Under the pieces are notes generated by a model. That model had not been told where the DNA came from, did not search any database, and was given only the letters and a program-made list of their open reading frames with translations. From NCBI GenBank assembly GCA_021818445.1, contig JAKAEB010000003.1, forward strand, positions 1 through 64,000: 64,000 nucleotides of DNA, in the 5' to 3' direction. Within the stretch, counting starts at the first letter, position 1, and each line of letters opens with the position of its first letter. This document shows positions 14,962 to 24,320 of the stretch, piece by piece. Source of the stretch: Planctomycetota bacterium (GTDB taxonomy: Bacteria; Planctomycetota; Phycisphaerae; WQYP01). Both the position numbers and the translations under genes were made by a program.

Positions 14962-17900
14962 TTAAAAGCCTATGGCCACACCCGCCATAACGGTTTGGGC
15001 AAATTGCCGATGATCGCCAATCTGCGTTTGATAATTGACGAATAGCGATGTGTTTTTGGCCAGATAGCCACCGATGCCCAACCCGAGCAGTGCGGAGTTT
15101 CGCGACGGACTTGGGGCATTGTATAAAAAGGAGCCTGGCCCAATTTGGCTAAAACTCGCCACCAATGACCCGCGCCGACCGATATATTCGTGCTGCCAGA
15201 AAGCATTAAAGCTAACCACCAACGGCAGCGGCAAAAGCTTCTTGTTCAAATGCCAGTGCCCTTGAAAACCCAGCAACGTGCGGAATGAATCAATGCTCTG
15301 CTTGGACACACTTAGTGCGTAAGGGCTGCCCGTCTCGCCAAAACCGCCCACATTCATGTGCGTGTAGGCGATTCCCCCCGATGGGCCAATATCGAGTCCG
15401 GAAATCGGATGGATGTAATAGTCGGCCATAAGCGAGGCATCGTACTGATTGCTTACGGGTTCACCTGTGGCTGTGCCGGTATAGCCCGGTACCACAATGT
15501 TGCGGTTAATTTTGTAGGTATTGAAGGTGTACTGCGTCAGGCCGTCAATCTGCAGCCTGCCGAGTTTGTAGCCGGCAAATAACCCCGGCGCGTAGCTGTT
15601 GGCGGCCTCGCGACTGCCCAGGTTATCCAGTGTGCCACCGGTATAAGCGTAGTTGAATATCCCGCCAACCAACAGGTGCTTCGTGAGCCGATAATCCAGC
15701 CCCGCCATCACGCTGCCAGTGGTAAAGTGCTGTGTCGGATAACCGCCCTGTGGTGCCGAGTCCAAGGCAATTTGGCCAGTTAAAAAGCCTGACCAGCGCG
15801 TTCCCAACCGTGAAGGTGGCATGGCGGCTGCATCCAATTCCTGCATGGATTGGCCCAGCAAGGCCTGATGGTCCGCCTCCTGCATGGCGGAGGCAAGATT
15901 CAACGCAAATGGGTCGCTCTGGCTGGTTTTAAGCAAAGCGAGGCCGGAGGCGTCAAACCCGCCGCCATGGTAGGCATCATATACCTGACCATCAATCGCT
16001 ATGCCCTCAAAAATCATGTTATCAATCGCCGGTTGAGTTAATTGGGCGTAATCCTGCGGGGTAAGGCCTTGAAGGTAATTTGCAAGCGAGGTTCCGGAAA
16101 GAAAGCTCAGTTCCGTGATGCTATTAATTACTTGTGATGGAATCTGCCCCTGATTGGATAGTTGGGTGAAATAATCAGCAACCTGGATTTGGTTATCCGA
16201 TAGTCCCGTAGTATTAAATAATTGAGGTAATCCCGAGGATTGGATTACGATCTGGTAACCGTTGCCGACGACTTCATTCTGCGCAAATGAAACGTGGCTT
16301 GCATTTGATGTAACAATGGCAAAACTGCCGGACACATTGCCGGTGGTTTTGACCACGGTATAAGCCTGGCCGTTGATGGGTGCATCGTTAATGAAGCGTA
16401 TATTGAGTTTGCCAGCCAGCGTTGCTGGACCGCTGCCCAGCGAAACATAATCGTAATTGCCCGATGCGGGCGATCCGAAGATGGCAAGATCCAAGTTGGA
16501 GGTCGAATCGAGCGTCAGACTGGAGGCATTGATCACGACCGGCGTGGGTCCGTCGAACATGTAGTTGCTCGTGGCCAAGGTACCGGCGTTGATGATGGCA
16601 CCGCTGCCGAAGGCGCTGTCGCCACCAGCCACCACGGTGGCACCCGCATCAATCATCGTGCCGCCGGTGTAGGTATTGTCGCCATTTAGAACCAGCGTGC
16701 CGGCACCGCTGGCCGTCAGCGTGCTGCTTACGATCGGGCCGGCAGAAATTTCAGGCCCTGCGGAAAGTTGTAATGGGCCGGCCAACAGCAAGGTAGAGAT
16801 GGTACCATTGAGCGTCATGGTATCGCCCGCCGATACGGCAACTTGTACGCTATTACTTCCCGCCCCGACATAGATGGGACGGCTCATACTGAAATTGCCA
16901 TTGGTGGCCAACGTAGATCCACTGAGTAAGATTAACCGGCCGCTGGCCGCACCAAGATTGTCATCTGCCGATATGGAGAGTGTCGTACCGGGATATACGG
17001 TGGTGTCGCCGGTGTAGGTGTTGTTTCCGGATAAAACGACGCTACCGCCACCGACTGAACTTTCAAGATACAGTGCACCACTTCCTGAAATCGCGTTGGC
17101 CAGAGTTACATCATTCCCGTTGGCATCGATGGTTCCACCACCGCTGCCGAGAACAAAGGCGTTGTTGAAAGTCATGTCAGTAAGTGCGGCGTTCTGAATG
17201 GTAGCGTTATTAAGTTTCATTGTGGCACCACTGCCAAGCCCGCCCGCGGAGTTGTAGAAACTTGCCCGCGAGACATTTGTGATCTCCAAAGTTCCTGCCG
17301 CAAAGCCGCTGTTATTACCGCCCAACTCATACGGCCCATCTTGGAGTACCAAGATCGCATTAGGGTCGCTGTTGGAGATGCCCCCATTGATTGCGGTCGT
17401 AGCGCCACCGCCGTCAATTAGCTGGGCGGTTGTCGCGGTGCTGTCCGCGATCGAAACGCTGCCGAGTTCGTCGGTGTGGCCGTTAAGTCCGAACAGCAGT
17501 TGTCCTTGGGTCGCATTGCCCGTAAAAATAATATTATTTTGGCCCGGGTTCTCAATGTATAGAGTTGAACTATCAGCGATATTGAATTGGATGTCGGAAT
17601 TTATGAAGGAGGCGTCATTTGTAAGGCTTCCACCGCCGTCAATGGTGAGGGTGGTGGGGGATGTGGTCAGAGAATTAATTGATCCAAACCTTATTGTGTT
17701 ACTAAAACCGCCGGTGTCAAAGGTGCCGCCGCCAGCACCAACCGAGATGGTATTGGAGATACTAAGACCGCCGCCCGCCTGAAGCGTTCCACCGTTAAAG
17801 CTCAGTGTACCGGTACCCATTGCCGACGCAGAATTGATGGCGAGTGTGCCGGAATTTAGATTGACGCCGCCGGTGAAGCTTTCGGTGCCGTTTAGCACGA

Positions 17901-19389
17901 GCGTTCCAGAACCGTCCAGCGCCAATGATCCGCCGGTACCGCTCCCGATACCACCGTCCTGAATGGCACCGCTAAAGGTGTCGGTCTGTCCTGAAGCGAT
18001 ATCCACCGTCAACGCCTTGCCGCCCAGCGCAACCGTACCGCCAGTACCGGAGAGGCCTTCGATCGTGGCCCCGTTACTGGCCTGCGAAATGTCGAAGGTG
18101 CCACCGGTTGAAAGGTTGACACCTGAGGAGTTGGCCAGGGAGCCGCCCCCTGAAAGGGCAAGCGTTCCGCCCGTAATGGTGGTCGTACCGGTGTAGGAGT
18201 TGTTGTTGGATAGTGTCGTGGTGCCACCGTTAACGGTCAGATTTAGATTACCGAAAAGCTGGCCTGAAACGGTGTTGGTTCCGCCATCAAGGACGAGATT
18301 TATAGCCCCACCCGAGCCGCCGCTACCGCCGCTGCTTCCGGGCAAGGTCCCTGTGGTGCTGCCGATATCGCCGGCGATAACCGAACTGTAACTGTATCCG
18401 CCGGATCCTGGTGAAACCGTGAGCGTTTCAGCGGATGAACCCGAATTGTAGATGTTGCTACCGGCCCCCAAATTTAAACCGGCAACCGTCTGCGACGATC
18501 CGGAGAGATCGGCATTGTAATCGGTTCCACTGCCGCTGACGGGAATTAATGCAACATTAACTTGGCCGGCAGGCGTACCCGCGTTCCAGTTGCCGCCGAC
18601 AGACCAGAAATTGGTCCCGGTTCCTTTGCTGTCGTTGGAATCGTTATTGAAGGTATTGACGAGCAGCTGGATTTGCAGACCGTTGAGGTCACCCTCGCCC
18701 ACGCCGGGCTGCGTTGTCTGGGTAATCGTTATGACGCCCGACGCGTTGCTCGTCGGGGTGAGCAAAACATAATTATCGCCCTCGATGAAACTACTCGCGG
18801 CGGAACCTTGACCGTTCCCCGTCGCATCGGCAGACACCCCATTAGCCGTTATAACGGTCGCGCGACTGGTGCCACTGGCGTCATATGATGCGGCGTAAAC
18901 GTAAAGATTGTAGGTCGTTTTGGCGGCCAGACCACTGATATCGATGTTGACGCTGGTACCACCGGTGTTGGGTTTTTCATCGAGATACTGCGTCATCAGT
19001 CCGGGCGCGATGGGATTAGTTGGGTTCGTGCCGGAGTTTGCGGCTTGGTAGGCCGAGTATGAAAGTGTCAAACCCGAACTAGCCCCGGTCGTAGTGTTCA
19101 AGGAGATGCCGCTGCCGGCAACGCTGGCTCCAGCGCCGGACACCCCAATATTATTCCATTGGTCGCTGCTGCCGCCGACAACAGCCGCACCCGACTCGGT
19201 TGCCGGCGTGGTGGCCGAGGAATCATAAAAATTCACGTCCACAAGTGACGGGACCAAGGGGGTCCCCAATGCGATGCCTGCCACCGACAATGCCACCGCG
19301 GCTGCCAGAAGGTGCCGATTACGCCAGCACGCTCTTGGCAAAGTTCGGCTGATGGCAACATCCGAGGCGTTCAGATTCCGATCAAGCAT
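14962..19389 (-). CDS. Giant autotransporter (type Va) with PATR beta-helix passenger
   Basis: 1475 aa from ATG 19389 (AAGGAATTGAA ahead). Residues 27-45 form the signal peptide core (LLAAAVALSVAGIAL). Residues 50-1050 are the passenger: Gly/Ser/Thr/Asn-rich, with many autotransporter-associated beta-strand repeats of the type LVLNGTNTYTGGTTVNAGT (seen as NNSYTGTTTITGGTLALSG, NNTYTGDTTVYPGTTLSI, DNTYTGGTMIDAGATVVAG). A linker with LSDNQIQVADYFTQLSNQG follows. The last 280 residues (LGTRWSGFLTGQIALDS to VAIGF) are the autotransporter beta-barrel, ending in Phe. It should display a long right-handed beta-helix on the cell surface. Adhesion or a structural role is likely; no catalytic domain is seen. 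Confidence 0.93.
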   Translation of the reverse strand: MLDRNLNASDVAISRTLPRACWRNRHLLAAAVALSVAGIALGTPLVPSLVDVNFYDSSATTPATESGAAVVGGSSDQWNNIGVSGAGASVAGSGISLNTTTGASSGLTLSYSAYQAANSGTNPTNPIAPGLMTQYLDEKPNTGGTSVNIDISGLAAKTTYNLYVYAASYDASGTSRATVITANGVSADATGNGQGSAASSFIEGDNYVLLTPTSNASGVITITQTTQPGVGEGDLNGLQIQLLVNTFNNDSNDSKGTGTNFWSVGGNWNAGTPAGQVNVALIPVSGSGTDYNADLSGSSQTVAGLNLGAGSNIYNSGSSAETLTVSPGSGGYSYSSVIAGDIGSTTGTLPGSSGGSGGSGGAINLVLDGGTNTVSGQLFGNLNLTVNGGTTTLSNNNSYTGTTTITGGTLALSGGGSLANSSGVNLSTGGTFDISQASNGATIEGLSGTGGTVALGGKALTVDIASGQTDTFSGAIQDGGIGSGTGGSLALDGSGTLVLNGTESFTGGVNLNSGTLAINSASAMGTGTLSFNGGTLQAGGGLSISNTISVGAGGGTFDTGGFSNTIRFGSINSLTTSPTTLTIDGGGSLTNDASFINSDIQFNIADSSTLYIENPGQNNIIFTGNATQGQLLFGLNGHTDELGSVSIADSTATTAQLIDGGGATTAINGGISNSDPNAILVLQDGPYELGGNNSGFAAGTLEITNVSRASFYNSAGGLGSGATMKLNNATIQNAALTDMTFNNAFVLGSGGGTIDANGNDVTLANAISGSGALYLESSVGGGSVVLSGNNTYTGDTTVYPGTTLSISADDNLGAASGRLILLSGSTLATNGNFSMSRPIYVGAGSNSVQVAVSAGDTMTLNGTISTLLLAGPLQLSAGPEISAGPIVSSTLTASGAGTLVLNGDNTYTGGTMIDAGATVVAGGDSAFGSGAIINAGTLATSNYMFDGPTPVVINASSLTLDSTSNLDLAIFGSPASGNYDYVSLGSGPATLAGKLNIRFINDAPINGQAYTVVKTTGNVSGSFAIVTSNASHVSFAQNEVVGNGYQIVIQSSGLPQLFNTTGLSDNQIQVADYFTQLSNQGQIPSQVINSITELSFLSGTSLANYLQGLTPQDYAQLTQPAIDNMIFEGIAIDGQVYDAYHGGGFDASGLALLKTSQSDPFALNLASAMQEADHQALLGQSMQELDAAAMPPSRLGTRWSGFLTGQIALDSAPQGGYPTQHFTTGSVMAGLDYRLTKHLLVGGIFNYAYTGGTLDNLGSREAANSYAPGLFAGYKLGRLQIDGLTQYTFNTYKINRNIVVPGYTGTATGEPVSNQYDASLMADYYIHPISGLDIGPSGGIAYTHMNVGGFGETGSPYALSVSKQSIDSFRTLLGFQGHWHLNKKLLPLPLVVSFNAFWQHEYIGRRGSLVASFSQIGPGSFLYNAPSPSRNSALLGLGIGGYLAKNTSLFVNYQTQIGDHRQFAQTVMAGVAIGF

Positions 19390-19669
19390 TTCAATTCCTT
19401 TCGAAATGGTCCGGATTAAACGGCGAATAGAAAACTGCTGGCGAACTTACCCCGCAAAGAGACACCCTTGGCGGCGCGCCCTTATTGCAAAACTTTCGGC
19501 CCCCTTAAACATACACCGGTTTCGATGCGGCGATCTTCCGCAATCGGTTATGGTCGATACCAGGACTTCCCCGCATTTCAGGAAACGCGGGAAGATTTTA
19601 TCGGCCCACGCGCAATTATTAACACATACCCATTTGAAATGCAAGTTTTAACAGAACGACCTGTCAGGA

Positions 19670-20770
19670 TTATTTGCCGGCCGGTTCGATATGCGAGTGA
19701 ACTTCCGCCATGTTTGGCAGGCGGGCCTTAATTCGGGATTCAAGCTCGGTTACTTTGGAATGCGCCTCGGCCACCGACCAATTGGCCGGCACATCCACAT
19801 GAAAACTCAAGTAGAGACGTCCATAAATGTTTTGCACATTGATGGCGTGAACCGATACCTTCATCCCCTCGGCAAGGGAACGTACCACGGATGATGGATC
19901 GTCAAAATTGGGGCCCGGTTCCACATGCACCATCACATCTATGCTTTCATCCACGGCGTCGGCGGCCAATTCCACACTGGTGGCGATGCGGTGGCTCTCT
20001 TCAAGCGATATGTCCGCCGGTACCACAATGGTGGCATCCACAAACCGCTGCGAACCGGACTGCCGGGCCCGAACCCGCGGTACTTCACTTACCCCCGGCA
20101 CACGGCGGATGGCTTCCTGCAGTTGGCTTTCAAGACCGGCGGGTGCGCGATCCATTAATACATCGACACTTTGTTTGGCCAGACGCAGGGCCGCCGCGAG
20201 GATGATCAGGGCGATCAGCAGTGCCCCGACAGGATCGACCCACAACTGATGGGTTAACTGGTCGAGAAGCAGTGACAGCAGCACCACGAGTGCGCTGACA
20301 ACATCAAGTGCAAAATGCAGCAGATTGGCACGCAGGGCGCTGCTGCGCCGGGTAGCGTATGACCGCACCAGGCGAAGTGCTCGATAACTGGTGATGATTA
20401 ACACCACCCCCATCAGCGCGATGGCGACGTAGGCAGCCGGAGAATTGGCCGATTGCCGTGGATGCATCAGGCGAATGACTGCCGCGTAGCCAATCCCCAT
20501 GGCGGTGAGTATGAGAATGAGGCTTTCGCCAAAGGCGGAGAGATTTTCAATCTTGCCGTGACCGTAATTGTGGGTGGCATCGGCGGGCAAGTCGCTGACC
20601 TTTACAGCGATAAGGGTAATGATGGCGGCGACAACGTCGGCGGTGCTGTGAATGGCGTCGGAAATGAGCGCCAGTGATCCAATAAGGATGCCGAGCAGCA
20701 GTTTACTGGAACTGATAATGATTCCAGCAAGCAGAGAGCCAACGGCCAGGCGTTGTCGTTCGTTTGCCAC
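19670..20770 (-). CDS. Cation diffusion facilitator (CDF) metal exporter
   Basis: 366 aa, GTG start at 20770 behind GGGGATG. Six membrane segments occupy residues 8-200. The metal site residues are visible as SDAIHSTADV in helix 2 and HFALDVVSA in helix 5 (H/D-x3-D pairs), with THNYGHGKIE between helices 2 and 3, typical of the FieF/Zn-Fe-Co branch. The C-terminal domain (about 205-300) is the ferredoxin-like CDF dimerisation domain. A further extension of about 65 residues (VRSLAEGMKVSVHAINVQNIYGRLYLSFHVDVP...) resembles a second copy of that domain. It would export Fe, Zn, Co or Mn with proton antiport. No partner genes are linked. Confidence 0.93.
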   Translation of the reverse strand: MANERQRLAVGSLLAGIIISSSKLLLGILIGSLALISDAIHSTADVVAAIITLIAVKVSDLPADATHNYGHGKIENLSAFGESLILILTAMGIGYAAVIRLMHPRQSANSPAAYVAIALMGVVLIITSYRALRLVRSYATRRSSALRANLLHFALDVVSALVVLLSLLLDQLTHQLWVDPVGALLIALIILAAALRLAKQSVDVLMDRAPAGLESQLQEAIRRVPGVSEVPRVRARQSGSQRFVDATIVVPADISLEESHRIATSVELAADAVDESIDVMVHVEPGPNFDDPSSVVRSLAEGMKVSVHAINVQNIYGRLYLSFHVDVPANWSVAEAHSKVTELESRIKARLPNMAEVHSHIEPAGK

Positions 20771-20934
20771 GTGCGCATCCCCAAACCATTAAGGCGCGGT
20801 ATATCCCGGCATGTTGAGCCGATAACCACGCGGGTGATGAGATTACAATAGCTTGCGTTGATTGCCGCAAGGGCTGCAATTCGACAGGGCCCATGGTGGA
20901 GGCCAATGCTGCGAATGGCGGGCAGAAAATTTGA

Positions 20935-20959
20935 CCGCCGTGCTGCTGGAGCACGGCGG
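20935..20959 (-). terminator. Hairpin downstream of the pseudopilin gene
   Basis: Perfect 10-bp stem CCGCCGTGCT/AGCACGGCGG with a 5-base loop, 37 bases after the minus-strand stop at 20996. The following minus-strand bases (TCAAATTTTC) give only a weak U tract, so it is a likely but imperfect terminator. Confidence 0.6.
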
Positions 20960-20995
20960 TCGGTGAGCGAGAGATTTCCCATTGAAGTTATGCCA

Positions 20996-21499
20996 TCAGC
21001 GACTGTAAATCCAACCTTGCGGATTGGCAGCGCCGGGCGGCACGCTGGCGAAACAGGGGGCGCGCCACGTGATGGTTTGAGTGGGCAAATACCGGATGCT
21101 GGAACCAAAACCATCTTTCACATTGACCACCCCACGGAACGACCGGCCGTCCGGCAGATGAATCGTGCCGCGAACGACTTCGCCGGGGCGGATGTAGTGC
21201 ATGATGTTCGGATCAGTCACGGAGGGCGTCTGGTAAGGGCGTGTCATGCGCGCAATCTGGTAATCCACCAGAAACTGGTGCAGCGCGGTTCCGTGGCCGT
21301 GCAATGGGGGCATATGGTGAAAGTCGTGCTGATATTCCATCAGCCCTTCCTGAAGGGTGGCCAGGGTAATACGGGTGGTAATCAAATCCCTTTTGGCGGC
21401 GGCCTGCACCTTGAACCATGCCAAGACGCCTATGAGGATTACCGCCCCCGCAAGAACTACGGGAATATCCGATGAGCGAAACTGGAAATTGGTACGCAT
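20996..21499 (-). CDS. Pseudopilin-like protein lacking the prepilin peptidase motif
   Basis: 167 aa from ATG 21499, with GGAGAGG ahead; the track ORF extends 159 bases further upstream without an RBS. Residues 12-30 form one hydrophobic helix (IPVVLAGAVILIGVLAWF). The rest parallels the upstream pseudopilin: TLQEGLMEYQHDFHHMPP against NLQAALGWYIHKSGGQVP, QFLVDYQI against QFLQDYQL, and DGFGSSIRYLP against DGFGNPIQYMP. The GFTLxE cleavage motif itself is missing, so it is not processed like a pilin and would stay membrane-anchored. It is probably a diverged tandem duplicate acting as a minor pilin-like assembly factor, in the same unit as the gene 193 bases upstream. Confidence 0.75.
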   Translation of the reverse strand: MRTNFQFRSSDIPVVLAGAVILIGVLAWFKVQAAAKRDLITTRITLATLQEGLMEYQHDFHHMPPLHGHGTALHQFLVDYQIARMTRPYQTPSVTDPNIMHYIRPGEVVRGTIHLPDGRSFRGVVNVKDGFGSSIRYLPTQTITWRAPCFASVPPGAANPQGWIYSR

Positions 21500-21692
21500 G
21501 GCCCTCTCCTTTTCAAAACAACCTGTGGATCGGACTGAACAAATCCAATCGCTTCCTCTATGACTGATGATAGTGGAGGCAGCCTGAATAGAAAGGAAAA
21601 CTTTAGTATTTTTACTTTGGGTTGCCGCCGATAAAGCGTGCCTGCCGCCAGCGGGCAAATCGGGGCGCTTTTATCGCCACGCGAAATGGTTA

Positions 21693-22418
21693 TCACTGGT
21701 TGTAGCTGTAGATGTAATCTGCCGGGCCGAAGGTCGAGGTGGTTTGGGTGTTGGCCTGCGCCGCGGAAAACACCGGTCCAAAGCTGTAAAAATAAGGGGC
21801 ATGATCGGTACTGGGCTGCCAACCCGTCGTACCATTCTGAAACGTCTGACTGCTGACGATCACGGACGGGAGAGCCGCCAAGTTCTGGCTTGCGTAGTTG
21901 CCTTGGTTTAGCCACGCGGTGGAACTGGTGGCGTAGGAGTTACCGGAAGGGTTGGCATACAAGGGTGCGTTCGCCTGCGTGACACCGGATGGCATGTACT
22001 GGATGGGATTACCAAAACCATCCAATACACAAATTACGCCGGTCATGGTGCCCGACCCACCCGGGCCGGGAAAGGTACCAGTGATTACAAGATTGGAAGG
22101 TAAGGCGGTGAGCACATCCGGCGTTTGTTTCCATGTACTGTTAGGCCCCGGCGTGGCGTGGTCCAGTTGGTAATCCTGTAAAAACTGACCCATATTTTGG
22201 GGTACTTGGCCACCACTTTTATGAATGTACCAACCTAGGGCGGCTTGCAGGTTTTTAAGTTCGGTTTTGGTCAAATTGGCTGAGGAACTGTTTTCCACCT
22301 GCGTGCCCACGGCCAAACCAATACCGATAAGAATGGTGATGATCAGCAGCACGACCAGCATTTCCACCAAGGTAAACGCCGGGTATTTACGAATTCTTTT
22401 TGATCTTGAAAGTGTCAT
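21693..22418 (-). CDS. Type II secretion-like pseudopilin
   Basis: 241 aa from ATG 22418, preceded by GAGGAACGCCC. The class III signal AFTLVEMLVVLLIITILIGIGLAVG (residues 14-38) has the +5 Glu. GspG-like features follow: an N-terminal helix, then TKTELKNLQAALGWYIHKSGGQVPQNMGQFL, and a globular part containing VLDGFGNPIQYMP, where the planctomycete members carry their conserved DGFG turn. The C terminus is Asn/Thr/Tyr-rich. It would insert in the inner membrane and be matured by a prepilin peptidase. Its tandem partner lies downstream. No secretion ATPase or secretin is nearby. Confidence 0.88.
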   Translation of the reverse strand: MTLSRSKRIRKYPAFTLVEMLVVLLIITILIGIGLAVGTQVENSSSANLTKTELKNLQAALGWYIHKSGGQVPQNMGQFLQDYQLDHATPGPNSTWKQTPDVLTALPSNLVITGTFPGPGGSGTMTGVICVLDGFGNPIQYMPSGVTQANAPLYANPSGNSYATSSTAWLNQGNYASQNLAALPSVIVSSQTFQNGTTGWQPSTDHAPYFYSFGPVFSAAQANTQTTSTFGPADYIYSYNQ

Positions 22419-22511
22419 GGGCGTTCCTCATCTTCCGCGTCTACGCATCCCGCACCTTCTCTCCACCTTTAGTGTACCGCTGGACAGGCGGCCTTGGGTA
22501 GCCGACACCGA

Positions 22512-24080
22512 CTACTCCTGCACCTGATTTTGGCGGTCCAGCGCGGCAATCATGCCGGGGATGTCGTGTTCGGCCGCCTCGGTAAGCTGGGCATCCCATC
22601 CCAGCGAGGCCAGTGCTTGCGTAGTGACCGGTCCTATCGAGAGTTTGGGGAGATGGCGAACCTTCTCACGCAGGTCCGGCGGCAGCAGATTAAATAGATT
22701 ATTGGCGGTTGATGCACTGGTGAAAGTTATCAAGCTGATTCGATCTTCAGAAAGTGCGGTCAAGGCTTCGGCTGGCAATGCGGAGGGTGGACGAGTTTGA
22801 TACATGGCAACATCTTCCACTTGGGCACCGGCCTGCTCCAAACCGGTTCGCAGCGCCGGTCGGGCAATCTGCGCCCTTAGCAGCATCACCCGCAACCCTG
22901 TCACATCGCCGAGATGCGATTGGATGGCTTGCGAAAGTTTATCGCTGGTAAATTCCTCCGGCATTAAATCTGCAATAATGCCTATTTGACGCAGTGCCGC
23001 CGCAGTGGACGGGCCAACGGCCACCACTCGCTGTGGCAGTGCCCGGGCATCGCGCCCCGCCTGCATTAGATAGTCCCATGCGGCATGCACCCCGTTCACG
23101 CTGGTAAAAATGGCCATATCCGCGTGCGACAGGCGGCCAATTGCCTGGATCACTGCGGCAGAATCTGATGGTGGTGCCAATTCGATGGTTGGAGCTTCAA
23201 TGACCATGGCACCAAGCTCAATGAGGCGGCGCGACAATTCACCGGCCTGCTGACGCGTGCGGGTTACCAGCACCGTTTTGCCAAAAAGCGGTCGCTGTTC
23301 AAACCAATTCAGTTCCTCGCTTAAACCGGCCACCTGGCCGAGGATCGTTATTGCCGGCGGCGCGATTTGGGCACAAAAATCGGCACTGCAGAGTTGCTTG
23401 AGATGAGCGCGGTAAGTTTTTTGATTGGGGTGGGTGGCGCGATGAATGATGGCCGCAGGTGTTTGACCGTCCATCCCGGCGGCAATGAGTTTGGTGGCGA
23501 GTGTGGGTAACGTTTTTACGCCCATGTAGAAAACCAATGTGCCGTTTAGTTTTGCCAAGGCGTCAAAATTAAGCCCGACGGCTACATTGGAATCTTGTTG
23601 ATGGCCGGTGATCAGGGTGACAGAACTGGTAAAGTCGCGATGAGTGACCGGAATTCCGGCGTAAGCAGGCCCTGCAATGCCGCTGGTGATGCCGGGAATG
23701 ACTTGAAATGGCACTTTGTGCGCAAAAAGATACTGTCCTTCCTCCCCGCCGCGTCCGAATACGTACGGATCTCCCCCTTTTAGCCGAACGATATTCCCCC
23801 AAGGAGAATGGACTTTCGCAAAGGCGGCTTGCTGCTGCCATTTGGTAACCAATAATTCGTTTATTTCATCCTGCGTGAGGGTATGACGATTGGCCTGCTT
23901 ACCGACGTAGATCAATTCCGCCGACGGCGGGGCGTGGCGGAGTAGTTCGGGATTAGCCAATGCGTCATAAATAATTACACGACATGAAGTTATTGCATCT
24001 TTACCCGCCAGAGTCAGCAGTCCGGGATCGCCGGGGCCGGCCCCCACAAGGAAAACCATCGGATAGGTAGACAAAGGCAT
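22512..24080 (-). CDS. cobA-hemD: Fused uroporphyrinogen-III C-methyltransferase / uroporphyrinogen-III synthase
   Basis: 522 aa. Residues 1-250 are a SUMT: VFLVGAGPGDPGLLTLAG, the glycine loop VRLKGGDPYVFGRGGEE, VIPGITSGIAGPAYAGIPVTHRD. Residues 265-520 are HemD: LVTRTRQQAGELSRRLIELGAMVIEAPTIE, and ITFTSASTANNLF near the end. The first half methylates uroporphyrinogen III at C2 and C7 to precorrin-2 (siroheme/B12 branch); the second closes and inverts the ring of hydroxymethylbilane. The fusion is common in planctomycetes, Firmicutes and actinobacteria. ATG 24080 has GGAG too close to it; ATG 24059 (MVFLVG) is an alternative start. Confidence 0.95.
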   Translation of the reverse strand: MPLSTYPMVFLVGAGPGDPGLLTLAGKDAITSCRVIIYDALANPELLRHAPPSAELIYVGKQANRHTLTQDEINELLVTKWQQQAAFAKVHSPWGNIVRLKGGDPYVFGRGGEEGQYLFAHKVPFQVIPGITSGIAGPAYAGIPVTHRDFTSSVTLITGHQQDSNVAVGLNFDALAKLNGTLVFYMGVKTLPTLATKLIAAGMDGQTPAAIIHRATHPNQKTYRAHLKQLCSADFCAQIAPPAITILGQVAGLSEELNWFEQRPLFGKTVLVTRTRQQAGELSRRLIELGAMVIEAPTIELAPPSDSAAVIQAIGRLSHADMAIFTSVNGVHAAWDYLMQAGRDARALPQRVVAVGPSTAAALRQIGIIADLMPEEFTSDKLSQAIQSHLGDVTGLRVMLLRAQIARPALRTGLEQAGAQVEDVAMYQTRPPSALPAEALTALSEDRISLITFTSASTANNLFNLLPPDLREKVRHLPKLSIGPVTTQALASLGWDAQLTEAAEHDIPGMIAALDRQNQVQE

Positions 24081-24249
24081 TCTCCGTAGACACTTCCAGG
24101 GCTTGGACGCCCCAGTAGATTATGCCACAAATTGGAAGGTGATGGGAGGCGGAAGAAATATTTAGATAAATTTGAGATTTGGTTAAAGAGTGTTCAAAAG
24201 TAAGCCGATAGTAATGTTGGTCGCAGTTGCAGTTTCCTCCCATAACCGA

Positions 24250-24287
24250 GATAGCCCGCTGTGCGTTGCAGCGGGCTATCTTTTTTA
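24250..24287 (+). terminator. Orphan rho-independent terminator, plus strand
   Basis: GATAGCCCGCT, 9-base loop, AGCGGGCTATC, TTTTTTA: a perfect 11-bp stem with U tract. All neighbouring genes are on the minus strand, so it ends no annotated gene; a short RNA from about 24.1 kb is possible. On the minus strand it is a hairpin without a T run, between the UPF0173 stop and cobA-hemD. Confidence 0.8.
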
Positions 24288-24320
24288 TGGCCCTCAAAAC
24301 TGGCTCGATCCATCCAACTT

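Noticed and set aside
17279-18391. Long Pro/Val-rich plus-strand ORFs in the autotransporter gene
   Set aside because: Reverse reading of the Gly/Thr-rich PATR repeats; composition artefact.
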